A DNA stretch of 64,000 bases from Collybia mongolica (lineage: Eukaryota > Basidiomycota > Agaricomycetes > Agaricales > Clitocybaceae). Every line of letters begins with the position of its first letter. Position 1 is the stretch's first letter. The stretch is from positions 1 to 64,000 of the forward strand of contig JAAXNY010000023.1 of the NCBI GenBank assembly GCA_013420905.1. The letters are read 5' to 3'. Positions 11,425-22,259 of the stretch are shown piece after piece. The translations under genes were made by a program, and so were the position numbers. Under the pieces are notes generated by a model. The model was not told the origin of the DNA and made no database searches. It was given only the letters and a program-made list of their open reading frames with translations.

Positions 11425-14090
11425 ATGCCCATGCATCACGGCAATTATCCCCTTCAATATACGTCTCTCCGCCGCTTCTGCCAGACATCGAAAGAACTTC
11501 TCGGAACCAACCATCGAGACTTCGTGAAGTTCACCCTTGAAGGTGTGCATGAGAATAGGCAACACGTCGTTGATCTCTCACTTAATGTGATGGAATTTGA
11601 CGAACCTTTTGATGCAATGAGAGACTTTGACTCTCTCCTAGGGCTTTCAGATCGAATTATGGTGCATGATGCTATCACCGTGTTTCCGGTTGCAAAGCAG
11701 GAGAAGACGTTATCGACCGATATACACCTTGTATATGAATTTGAGAGTAGTAAAGTGAGTGTTTTACATGTAGTAGTTTGGCGTGCTAACCGTAATTCTC
11801 AGGGATTGTTCCGTGCTCCCGTGCATAAAATCCCCAATGCATGCTTGGCAACTTGGAACACGCACAATGTAATATATGTACTCCTTCCCGAGCTTTACGC
11901 AAAAGATCGAAGCTCGTACCTAACGCAAGAGGAATACCGAATTCTCTATGAGGATGGGTTACGCCCTGCAATTGAGAATTTGTCACCGGAGACAGTGGCG
12001 GAATGGCCTGCAAAGTATGCGGATGAAATGTTTAGGGCTCGCAGGCGCAACGGACAGTTAGCGTTCACGAGTAAGATGCTCGCCCAGTGGCATGTTCGTT
12101 ACCTGGGGGATCGTATCCGTGCTGCGCTCACACATAAGGGAAGCACCTGGGCTACGGGACTGATATTTCTACACCAAATCCGTGGTGTAAAGCATTCGAC
12201 ACTTCACCGCACCGAAATAGCAGCCGCCGAGGAGGCTTTCGAACATTTCCTTCAACAAAACCGCCTCTCCTACAACTCGATTAGCAGGCATGGCACCTGG
12301 TATGTGGACGTCGGTGTCGAGCTGGGCTCACCGCGGGGTAATTGCCTAGCCTGGCGAACCGATTCGCACTGTGACATGGTACAGGAGTCGTGTGAGGTGA
12401 CCGAGCGAGAAGCAAGAAGTATCACGCGTTTAGGAAGTTCAAAGTATGCGCGAGACATAGTGTCCCATCTTCCTGCTGTCTCGGGATGCCGGATCACCAC
12501 TGGGAGGGCGCATGGCCCTCATGACATTCCTTACCTACAGCTATACACTACCGACAAGGCCCTCACCTATCACCCGGATCGAAGAAGTTTCGGAAAATCC
12601 ATAACCGCTGAGGAACTCCTTAAGGACAAGGGTACAACGTATATTGAAAGCCTCTGTACTTTGTACAACAACGCCATCAGAACGAGCGAGGGCCATGCCC
12701 GAATCGAACTCAGGGTGTCGATTTTTTCTGCAACAAAGGTGCTCGTTAATCTCGATGAACGTTTACTACGAACATGCCTCGTCTCAATTGACCGGTCTAT
12801 TTGGTGGTAAGTACTGTAATTGGGTGATAATATAATCTATTACTTATTCTTAATAGGACACTTCGCAGCTGCAGAGCCTTAGCGCTCAAATTTCTTGTTG
12901 AGTGGCAGATGCAAGGTGTCCCAGCATTTCGAGCGAACCCGTCCGCCCTAGTTCTCACAGCGGCAGCCGCGTGGCTACTAAATAGCCTACACTCTGCGCC
13001 CGATAAGGGACAGTCATCGCGGGAACTAATGGCCGCGGTATTACCGCACGTTGACCGTGTTGGCGCAGATCACAACATCCTTGCATACGGTACACCATTA
13101 GACGACGAAGACTACGAATCGGAAGCCTCCACGGACTCCGGCTCGGACAACGATCGTGTACCGCGTGAAAGATCCCGACGCGATGCAACCACGTTACCAG
13201 CCTTTCCTTACGGGATCATCTTCCTTTCAAATCTTCGCATTGGAGAAGAGTACCCTGTTCCGCGTTTGACGAAAGACCCACGCCATACGCTGAGCGATCG
13301 TGCATTTCGCTATTTCTTCAACTCCACCCCTGAGGAACTGTCGGAAATGCTCCTTCAGGCTGGGGTAGTTCTGCGCAAGCACCCCAATCGAGTGGCGAAC
13401 CGGACGCGGATAACCCCATCGTACTATAATTGGGGTCAGAACCCAGATCGAAACATATTCGACCTGGCGGGAAAAGGCGCGAGCCTTCCAGTTCGCCCTC
13501 GAGACTTGGGCTCGGACAACGAGCAGGAGGAAAGCGCGGGAACTAGCCATGATTCGGATGGCGATGATAACACCAACATCGACAAATTCATCACTAAATT
13601 GTGGTACCAATTCCTTATCGACATCATGGAAGTCGGCCCAAACAAGAGAAGGGCTCACATGCCTGCATATATAAAGCTCAATCAGGTTGAACGCAAGATG
13701 GTTAACGAGGAGACGTACCGCAATAGGAATCTAGAAGAACTTTTCACTGAGTTTCAATGGCGACTGGCGGACGACAAAGCGTGGAAGGTTAATTTCGACA
13801 AGCTCTTCCCCGTGAAGGGCCATACTCGAGCAGGAGCGATCCAGAACTACCGGAGAGCGAAGTATTACCCCAGATGGGAGGACTTTAAGGCGAGGGCGAA
13901 CCATCAATCTTACACCATGGTCCGCAAGGAGCTTTGGAAGCGCTTTCGTAAACTCTACTGGATGCCCAAGGCCGAAGAAGACCGGATCTGGTGGACGAAA
14001 TACGATTCTCAGATGCAGCACTCCAAGGGCGACCATGTCAATACACCCGCCCCGCGCATTCTAGTTTACAGCCCCTGGCCTGCACTGTAG
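11425..14090 (+). CDS. Large conserved protein of unknown function, partner of the helicase
   Basis: Three exons, 11425-11754, 11803-12806 and 12857-14090, keep one frame and encode 855 residues; if the first intron (48 nt, multiple of three) is retained, 871. The N-terminal half reads VVDLSLNVMEFDEPFDAM, ITVFPVAKQEKTLSTDIHLV and HKIPNACLATWNTHNVIYVL; the middle has LSPETVAEWPAKYADEMFRA. After about residue 500 there is an acidic serine-rich linker (DDEDYESEASTDSGSDND), and the C-terminal 150 residues are basic and tryptophan-rich (EDFKARANHQSYTMVRKELW). No catalytic motif, zinc finger or membrane segment is evident. I recognise similar large proteins in many Agaricomycete genomes, all uncharacterised. 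Its place opposite the helicase, inside inverted repeats, suggests an element-encoded DNA-processing or structural protein, which is inference. The frame is intact. Fragments of the gene lie at 15790-16235. Confidence 0.75.
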
Positions 14091-14179
14091 GTACTTCTTG
14101 TATTCGTATTAGCATCCGCTTTTTCTACGCATTAATATGTTTTAAATATACTATGACACCTCGTTTTGCTCGATTGCAA

Positions 14180-15430
14180 GATCTGCAATAAGACGAACCG
14201 GCACAAAGTACAATGATAATAGCATGGTACAGGACGAATCGAAGGAATACATTCGCAGGAGGAATCCCGGTACGCTGCCTCTGCTCGAAAATAAAGGGAG
14301 AAAAGCAGGAGGAAACTCCGTACGTTGGGTATCGGCTGGAGTGGGATTGGGGACTGAAAGGTTCCTATTCCAAAGGGGAGTGAGCCCTCGACGGCTCAAT
14401 GTTCCAAGTCTGATGTACTGGTTGATATACGTGGCTTTTCGGCGGGGGTCAGATGTCAGCCATGGAGGGGCGGAAACATGTTGTTCGACGAACCTCGCGT
14501 ATACGTGCCTAAAGAAACGAGTTAGCATTGGTCCGAGGATGCGTTGATGGGGCTGAGGATCAACGAGCCTCGTTGTGCCTTCAGGTCAAATGAGTACGTC
14601 GGGACTCAAGCCGTTTTCGCGGGTGGTCAGGCGGTTGTTGCGTCGTAGGTGCACGGTTGGGATTGTATATAGAACCTAAGTGATAGAGTGGGTCAGCATG
14701 AGCGAGACGATGCTCAGTTAATGAACCTTGTCATACGGTGTGAGTATGTCTCTCTTTACAGGCGAAGTTGAGTTTTTGAGTAGGCGCAGGAGTTTGTGTG
14801 GGCTGGAGTGGGCCCCGATGCACGAGAACGGCGAGGTTCGACGAACCTCGGGTGTCGAGTTTGGATGGAGGAATCGGGCGACAAGAGATACAGGCGCAGG
14901 AGCAGACCCCGTACGCTGTAGTAATCCGAGGGGTGTAAGACAGACGCAGGAGCAGACCCCGTACGTTGTGTAGTGGTGGGAGCGGAACAGGTTGCGGAAC
15001 AAGTGACGAGTCCGATAATTGAACCGATAGACCGCCGGTGTTCCAGACTCGGTGATCTCGGCGATAAGTTGTCACCTGACTGTTGAATTGTTCTTTGGGC
15101 GCGTTTTCGTCACTTCTTCCTTTCCACCCCATCCCCACCGACCTTTCACCACACCACGACGACCTCAACAACGATCCACTTGGTGTTGCGGGGCCTGCTC
15201 CCAATACCATCTTCTCTCTTCGTTCTACAGTAGAGTTGCGGGGTTTGCTCCTGACACTACTCCTTCCTCCTCGACGCCTCACCTGTGCTTGCGGCCCTCT
15301 GAACTCGGTCATACTCGCGTAACTTTTCAAGGGTTACCTAGCGCTCTTCCCTTGGACTGCCCCTGAGGATTCTCGGTCATTCATAGAAAAGGTTTCGGGT
15401 CAGTTGGAGCTCCGTACGTCCGTGACGATT
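14180..15430. repeat. Long inverted-repeat arm S2
   Basis: Reverse complement of S1 (2738-4480) with internal length differences, and parallel to S3. It begins just after the stop of the 855-residue gene. It holds box pairs starting at 14254/14304, 14895/14945 and about 15185/15235, each 50 bp apart, and a perfect dyad at 14833-14849. The sequence continues to the right into a truncated copy of the SWWPK gene, as S1 does on its own outer side. Confidence 0.8.
14254..15260. promoter_or_regulatory. Three box pairs with 50-bp spacing in S2
   Basis: Copies of the GCAGGAGCAGACCCCGTACG-type box start at 14254 and 14304, 14895 and 14945, and (GTTGCGGGG variant, opposite orientation) 15185 and 15235. 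Spacing is 50 bp in every pair although the sequence between copies differs from pair to pair. That points to selection for phase, as expected of protein-binding sites. Confidence 0.6.
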
Positions 15431-15597
15431 ATCCTGTCATGCATAGCTAACAGTCTCCCTCAGGTTTCCATTTATTTTTGCTTGGCTTCCCTTCGTCGTG
15501 CTCGCCAGTCGATTCGTAGCACCGGCTTCGTTACACTCAGCAAGTATCTAGTTCATATTGCGGCCCTTTGTACAATAAATCAACAATACGTTACAAT

Positions 15598-15790
15598 ATG
15601 AACGATCGGAACTTCGAGTGACACCGACTGCCATAAGTTCACTTGCCACGCCATGTAACACAATTAATTGGGGCTCATAGTCTCGCCATATAGTCGTAGC
15701 CTCCCTATTCATACTTCGTCGCCTTCCCCACGCAACCCTAAAGGTGATCCAAACGCGACATGTTGGTTGGTTCCGAGATATACACGGCGT
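15598..15790 (+). pseudogene. Truncated 5' end of the SWWPK-family gene
   Basis: The ATG and following bases match the start of the pseudogene at 2613 in inverted orientation, followed by an early TGA in frame. Similarity ends abruptly near 15790, where the sequence switches to a piece of the 855-residue gene. It is a dead fragment carried along with arm S2. Confidence 0.7.
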
Positions 15791-17572
15791 ATTATAAGAC
15801 GGCGGGAAGATGAGACACTAGGTCTCGCACATACTTTGCACTGTTCAAACGCGTGATATTTCTGGCTTCCCGCTCAGTCAACTATGTCACAGTGCGAATC
15901 GTTTCCCCAGGCTAGGCTATTACCCCATGGAGAGCCCAGCCCGACATCGAGGTCCACATACTAGGTGCCGTGCCTGCTAGTTGAGTCGTAGTAGAGGCGG
16001 TTTTGTTGAAAGGTAGCGAACATGCCACTGGGTAAGCATCTTACTTGTGAACGCTGATTGTCTGTTGCGCCTGCGAGCCCTAAACATCAGACCGTTCCCT
16101 TCCAGACTCCGTCAATTACATCCCAGGGTCCCCGATGTCTCATTACCGTCCCCAGTCCCGTACCAAGGGTCGTTGTACAGATGTACCGTCGTCGGAGACA
16201 GTGGCGGAATGGCCTGCGAAGTATGGGGATGAAATGATAATCCGTGGTTCGTCGAACCTCGCGCGGAGGTCTGCTGTAATAGAGCGCGACAAAACTAACA
16301 CGGAAACGGAGCTTTAACAGACATAGTAACATTCTGCTCGAATCATTGTACTTGCCATCAACGAGCGCATGGCCCTGAGGTCCATAATGAGTCTCACGAA
16401 GGAGGCCGGTGTGGAGACGATTCGGCGGGCGGTCTGTAAATCCGTGCCATTTACTACAGAATTAGAAGGGGCGTTTCGGCAAGATGAGGTACTGACTTAC
16501 TGGCCAAGATAATGCATGCTTGGGAGGGACGACTGTCATCAACGAGAATGACATCCCAAATGCATACACAGGAGCAAACCCCACATGTTGCACTATCCTG
16601 CGTAGGAGCAAACCCCGTACGCAGATGCGGGCCAGTTTACCACTAAGAGTCCTAGTGCGAAGGATGCAATATTGGAGAAGTGTGGAGTTCGAAACGCCGC
16701 ACCGGCTATCCAAACAAACAAGAATCATACGATCAACAAATAATTGACAAAAAAAATTCCTCTCCCCATTCTTACCGTCTTCATTGCGTCCGAGCTGCTC
16801 CACTTTCGCAAAAACTGTAGCCACTTGCCTTAGATCGACTTACGGGGGTTACTCCTGAGTCTGGTTTGGTTTAACAACGTACGGGGAGCTCTCCTGCGTC
16901 TGTGACCTTGGTGACTTGCTTGATGCCGCCATACATCTCTTGCATGCGCATACGGCTTCGATAAATACACTTGAACAAATGTCTAGCCTAACGACTTCTC
17001 CAGATACATCTGGTCACCTTACCAGTGAGTGTCCTGCTTGCGTTCCTAAATCCCCGTCAGTTTTGTCTTATGATATGCTTCCTAGTTATTGGAGTATCAT
17101 ACGAATTCCATTCTTAAGCTCCACGGGCCGTTTCCTCAACTCTACGTAAGTTTCTTTTGCTTTCCTTCTTATGGATATCTGATTATTTCCTTCTAGTTAG
17201 TTGGTCTCGAAATCTTCCATATGTTCCTGAAGCATAAACAACCAAGAGTCTCGAATGAGGTATACTGCATCCGCTGCTAATCTAATTTTGCCTTCTGAAA
17301 CATGGATCCAGGTGTTAATGCCGCCTCCTCAAACGTCATATTTGTCTGGTGGAGTTTTTTGGGGGGCTTGAGTTTTCTCTTGGCTACATTCCGTTATAGT
17401 GTAACTGATATTTTTCATGTAAACTCTTTCGGACTATATACAGTATTATTACGATCTCTTTTCTGTATAAAAAGGTGAGGGGTGAAAGGATATTCGTCAT
17501 TCACCTCGTAGTATTTGGACCTCCAGACTTGCCCCTCCGACCTCCACACCGCTCACTCACTTTGCTCAAAAT

Positions 17573-18075
17573 ATGCCTAGCCATATAGTTCACGGCACAC
17601 TCACCCAGCTGAACGTCATGCACGACGGCGCGCCCTGGGGATACCCTCGCTGGCAGCGTAATACTGGTGAGAAGCATGGGCTGTTTCCGGATGACGATTC
17701 CCTCCTTCCCGAGGGTTGGACACGAGAAACCGATCTCGCTGTTGCCACGGTAATTATTTTTCTTGTGAATTCTGCGGCCGGTATTTGATGTGCTAAGCTC
17801 CTTCGTAGGACCAACCCTGGGGTGCTCAGGAAGAACACCAGGTTATCGGCAGAGCGCTCCGACAACCCCAGGAAGAGACTGTCGTTACCTATACCTTCTT
17901 GGTGACGGATACAGCAGACATGGTTTTGTCTTCTCTAGTGCGTGAGAAGAAATCCTCGATGGACGCTTTCCTCGATAAAAGAAAGGGCAAAGGTGCGTCG
18001 TATCACTCGACTCCTCTTGTTCGATTATGACAAGTCGTTCAGAGATGTATGGCCTGCTCTCGGGAAAGTCTTAAG
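17573..18075 (+). pseudogene. Deleted helicase gene copy
   Basis: Starts with the same ATG and reads MPSHIVHGTLTQLNVMHDG and LFPDDDSLLPEGWTRET, then jumps to LAVATVIIFL, the end of the motif V exon. The following intron and the DQPWGAQEEHQVIGRALRQP exon are recognisable, then the sequence ends after the SEMYGLLSG region with further loss. All ATP-binding motifs are missing, so no helicase activity is possible. The upstream TATA box is intact. Confidence 0.75.
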
Positions 18076-18179
18076 TGGATCCTGAGGATGTTCCGGCAAG
18101 CCGTTTTGGCTGCCACCGCAGTAATATGATATCAATTCCATTGTTACGAGTTTACTAGTCTACCCATGTACTCAAACAC

Positions 18180-20360
18180 AACTATGACTTTTTGTTTCGC
18201 AACCTGTTCTATCTCAGGCCAGATTTCTGGAGTTTAGGGTCATGCCAGGTAGCGCGCGGTCATAGATATCATCAAACGGGATCGAGCATTCTATTAAAGT
18301 GAGTCAGTACAAGCTAGAGACACAGGGAGGTTCGACGAACCTCGCACGTATGTACGCGGTCAATCAAGCTGTTGTTTACGACGGTGATCAGGTATTTGGA
18401 CATCTGAGTTGGAGGAAGGAAGGCGCAGGAGAAACCGCCGTACGCGGCCTCCATTCAAAGTGGAGAAAAAAACGCAGGAGGAAACTCCGTACGTTGCGCA
18501 TTGGCTGGAGTGGGATTGCGGAGTGGGTAGTTTTTTATTCCAGGAGGGAGCCAAGGCCTTGTAAATTGGATTCTTTGAATATTTGGGATGTGGAAGGGGA
18601 CGAGTTGATCCTTGCGCAGTAGACTTGAGAGAGTGCCGGTGGGGATCAGACCCCGTTACACGAGAAAGGCGAGGTTCGAGGAACCTCGGGTATACAGGAC
18701 TTCACGAGGGGAACCGGGTCAGTACTGAGATGGCAATGATCTCGCAGGCAGAGGCACTGACCGTATAACTTGGTTTTGGCCTCAAATCGATGAGCACGCT
18801 ACGTCGTCAAGCGGCTTTTCGGCGAAGATCAGATGCCGGCCCTGTGTAAACGCTCGGGAAAGTTGAGGTTCGACGAACCTTGCCTGCTAGAAACAATGAT
18901 TCGTATGTTTGAGGCGAAGGACTATAAGCGCAGGAGAAATCCCCGTGCGCTGCGTCTGCTCGAATAAAGAAGAGAAACGTAGGAGGAAATTCCGTACGTT
19001 GGGTATCGGCTGGGGTGGGATTGTGAGTGGGGAGGTTCCTGTTCCAGAAGGGAGTGAGCGTCGCGACCCGACGGCTTGATGTTCCAAGCCTTATATACTG
19101 GTTTCTTTGAATATTTGGGATGTGGAAGATGGCAGGTTGATCCCTGCACAGTAGACTCCTAAGAGTGCCGGCGGGGATCAGACGCGATGAAAACGAGAAA
19201 GGCGAGGTTCGAGGAACCTCGGGTATACAGGATTCTACGAGAGAATTGCATTAGTACTGAGGTGGCGATTATTTCACGGACAGAGACACTGACCGTACAA
19301 CTTCGTTTGGCCCTGAAATCGGTTGAGAGTACGCTTCGTCAAGTGGCTTTTCGGCGGGGGTCAAATGTCAGCTATGGAGGGGCGGAAACATGATGTTCGA
19401 CGAACCTCGCGTATACGCGCCTAAAGAAACGAGTTAGCATTGGTCCGAGGATGCGTTGGTGGGGTTGAGGTTGAGGATCAACGAACCTCGTTGTGCCTTC
19501 AGGTCAAACGTGTACGTCGGCACTCAAGCCGTTTTCGCGGGTGGTCAGGCGGTTGTTGCGTCGTAGGTGCGCGGGAGGGATTGTATATAAAATCTACACG
19601 AAAGAATTGGTCAAAGTGAGCAGGAAGACACTCTTTTGACGAACTTTGTCCATCTGAGGTAAGTTCCTTTTGACAGGCCACGTTGAAGTTTTGAGTAGGC
19701 GCAGGAGTTTGCGTGGGCTAGAGTGGGCCCCGATGCACGAGAACGGCGAGGTTCGACGAACCTCGGGTGTCGAGTTTGGATGGAGGAATCGGGCGACAAG
19801 AGATACAGGCGCAGGAGCAGACCCCGTACGCTGTAGTAATCCGAGGGGTGTAAGACAGACGCAGGAGCAGACCCCGTACGTTGTGTAGTGGTGGGAGCGG
19901 AACAGGTTGCGGAACAAGTGACGAGTCCGATAATTGAACCGATAGACCGCCGGTGTTCCAGACTCGGTGATCTCGGCGATAAGTTGTCACCTGACTGTTG
20001 AATTGTTCTTTGGGCGCGTTCTCGTCACTTCTTCCCTTCCACCCTCATCCCCACCAACCTTTCACCACACCACAACGGCTTCATCAACGATCCACCTGGT
20101 GTTGCGGGGCCTGCTCCCAATACCACCTTCTCTCATCGTTCTATAGTAGAGTTACGGGGTTTGCTCCTGACACTACTCCTTCTTTCTCGACGCCTCACCT
20201 GTGCTTGCGGCCCTCTGAACTCGGTCATACTCGCGTAACTTTTCGAGAGTCACCTAGCGTCCTTCTGTTGGACTGTCTCTGGGGTCAGTCGAAGCTCCGT
20301 GCGTCCGCGACGATGGTCCTCTCGTGCATCGCTAACGGTCTCCGTCAGGTTTCCATTCCT
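18180..20360. repeat. Third repeat arm S3
   Basis: Same orientation as S2. It is longer than S2 because it keeps segments around 18540-18800 and 19090-19330 that S2 lacks but S1 has in part. Box pairs start at 18424/18473, 18929/18978, 19810/19860 and 20101/20151; dyads are at 18327, 18671, 18865, 19204 and 19748. Similarity to the other arms stops near 20358, after CAGGTTTCCATT, a possible outer end of the unit. Confidence 0.75.
18424..20175. promoter_or_regulatory. Four box pairs with 49-50-bp spacing in S3
   Basis: Pairs of the 21-bp box at 18424/18473, 18929/18978, 19810/19860 and 20101/20151. Two pairs are 49 bp apart and two are 50 bp apart. Copies inside a pair differ from one another at several positions, for example CAGGAGAAACCGCCGTACG against CAGGAGGAAACTCCGTACG, while spacing is held. 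Confidence 0.6.
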
Positions 20361-21353
20361 TGGCTGCTCTTCGTCCCGGTGGTCAGCGTCCCCCTGCCGC
20401 TCTAACTTCTCTCATTGTGCTTCGCAGAGCGCTTTACTTTGTAATTGTAACTTCCACGTCTGTCCGTAAGTCGTCTCATTCTTCTCGTAGCGTGTACAAG
20501 CTAAATTGTTCTCAGCCGATCTACTACACCATTTGACGATAATCCGCAAGATTCAAGGATCGCTCTTAATTCCAAAAACCCACATCCGTTCCCGCCCCAC
20601 ATACTATCTACTTACTTCCCCTCCCCAGTTTCGTGATAGCCATTCGGTCACCATCGCTGCAAAATAAAAATAAATTGTCGTTCCCATTTAGAAACTCGTG
20701 AACATAATTAGAACTTCATCTCTATAACATAGATATGGTGTTGTGTCTTTTCGAAAGTCATCGCACCCCTGTCAACATCGTGGCTAGTGATGCCCAGGAG
20801 ATGAGTTGACGATTACGGGATTTCAGTTTATGAAGTCCGAAGAACGCCGCGCACAGCACTGACGAACAGGAACCCTCGTGGCAGGTGGTGTGGATATTGT
20901 GAGCCGGAAGTAAGGGATAGCAGTGAGAAGTCGGCAGCGGAATGCCAGTACGCGACGTTCGGAAACTTTGTGCACGGAAGCCATAAAGGGAGGGATTGAG
21001 GGTGTTTCTGTCCCGGGGGAGAGGGTTACTCGATGCGATGTGTAAAAGATTCCGCGGAGAGATATACTGCAGGTATTGGGGATGTCATATCTCACACGAA
21101 GGTTTGGCGGCTTAATCTAAAAGAAGGCATTTTTCCTCAGCATATAGCTCACTTGAAGATCTCTATTTGCTAAGGTGACTACTCCGTCTTTCTTAACCCT
21201 AACCACCATATTACAGTGAGTCCCTAACTTTCGAATAGCTTCTGTTTTTTTTTTCGCACACGACGCAACCTCTGCTAACAAACTTTATACTTCACTTCAA
21301 GCGGTCTTATAATTCAATCAACCTCACTCTCTTGTCCCACCACCACCACTTCC
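20361..21353. other. Unannotated spacer
   Basis: No homology to the element arms and no convincing gene. A minus-strand frame at 20823-21095 has no recognisable domain. The last 60 bases are pyrimidine-rich (CCCACCACCACCACTTCC), a possible core promoter for the small gene that follows. Confidence 0.4.
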
Positions 21354-21861
21354 ATGCCTATCATCTCGCGCGGTATAACGTGGGTTTCGTCTCTCCGTCT
21401 TGCCCTCCCGCCGGCGTTCCTTGGTGTTTTTTCTCGGGAAAGGATTCACAAGGTACGTTTCTCTTCATATCGAGCATCGCGTAACTCATTCCCTTTGAGA
21501 TTCTTATGGAGTCCGTTCGCCGAGCAGGTCTTCCGGCATCGCGGTTGGTCGAGCGTTTCTTCGAGGATGAGGCGTCGGTAAGTTTTGTTTCTTCGCTTCT
21601 TGCTTCGGCCTTATAGTACATAGGATCCTCACTGGCGCGAGGACACTATGTGCCCGGTGAGTTGACTTGATTTGCCCACCCCCTCCTCGTCTAAGTCCTT
21701 CAAGATCTGTCTCGAAGATCCAGCCCCTCGCGAACCGCATCTCCTCACTTGTACGTGCCGTCGCTTATGGTACTGCCAGGTAAGTCGAATCCCCTTCGCA
21801 GACAGCTAACTTACACAACTTAAATACAGAAATGCGTCTTCAACCTGCCGACCATGGGTGA
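21354..21861 (+). CDS. Possible five-exon small protein gene
   Basis: Exons 21354-21452, 21500-21577, 21617-21656, 21696-21779 and 21830-21861 join in frame into 110 residues, beginning MPIISRGITWVSSLRLALPP and ending VLPEMRLQPADHG. All four introns are GT-AG and 39-50 nt long (donors GTACGT, GTAAGT, GTGAGT, GTAAGT). Four tiny introns that keep one frame by chance are unlikely, so I think it is transcribed and spliced. Further intron-like pieces follow (GTAAGT at about 21893, GTGAGT at 22212), so the transcript may continue or be non-coding. The exon 2 peptide ESVRRAGLPASRLVERFFED is charged and probably helical. No family is recognised. Confidence 0.4.
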
Positions 21862-22259
21862 GAACGATGATAGAATGGCCTGTAAGTCTTTCATTCTGAT
21901 CGTTTTAGTAGTCTAATTTCGGGGTAGGCCCTATTTGCGCCCGTCCCGCTCTTGCTATTCATTTTGGTTGGCTGGCCGATTGAGCCGCCGTTGTTCTATT
22001 CAATGTAATTACTCTACCTACCTTCCATTTGTATATAATCTTGTAGTCTAGTATTTTTTGATAGTGTTTCTTGGCGATTAATAGATACTTCTAATATTTA
22101 ATTGCATCACACTAATACCTGCATCTTTGTTCAGTTCGACCTTGGCTCTTCGTCAACCAGAATAATCAAAAGAACAAGACTGAATACTGCTCCCGGCTGT
22201 GCGATAAAAAGGTGAGTCTTATGAGCATTGTCGAACTGAAGTCCTGCAATTTACAGTTA

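Larger units (their letters stand above)
15790..20360 (-). mobile_element. Internally deleted, rearranged copy of the SNF2 element
   Basis: From about 16450 to 20360 the plus strand follows the reverse complement of 10.7 kb down to 2.74 kb, with two large losses: most of the helicase between residue about 41 and motif V, and the helicase C-terminal tail. The first 500 bases are a mosaic of short pieces from 10.7-12.5 kb in both orientations. Flanking non-coding sequence, the promoter, the small reading frame and the whole S arm are kept. Retained ends with a deleted enzyme gene are the usual form of a non-autonomous derivative. Confidence 0.75.
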
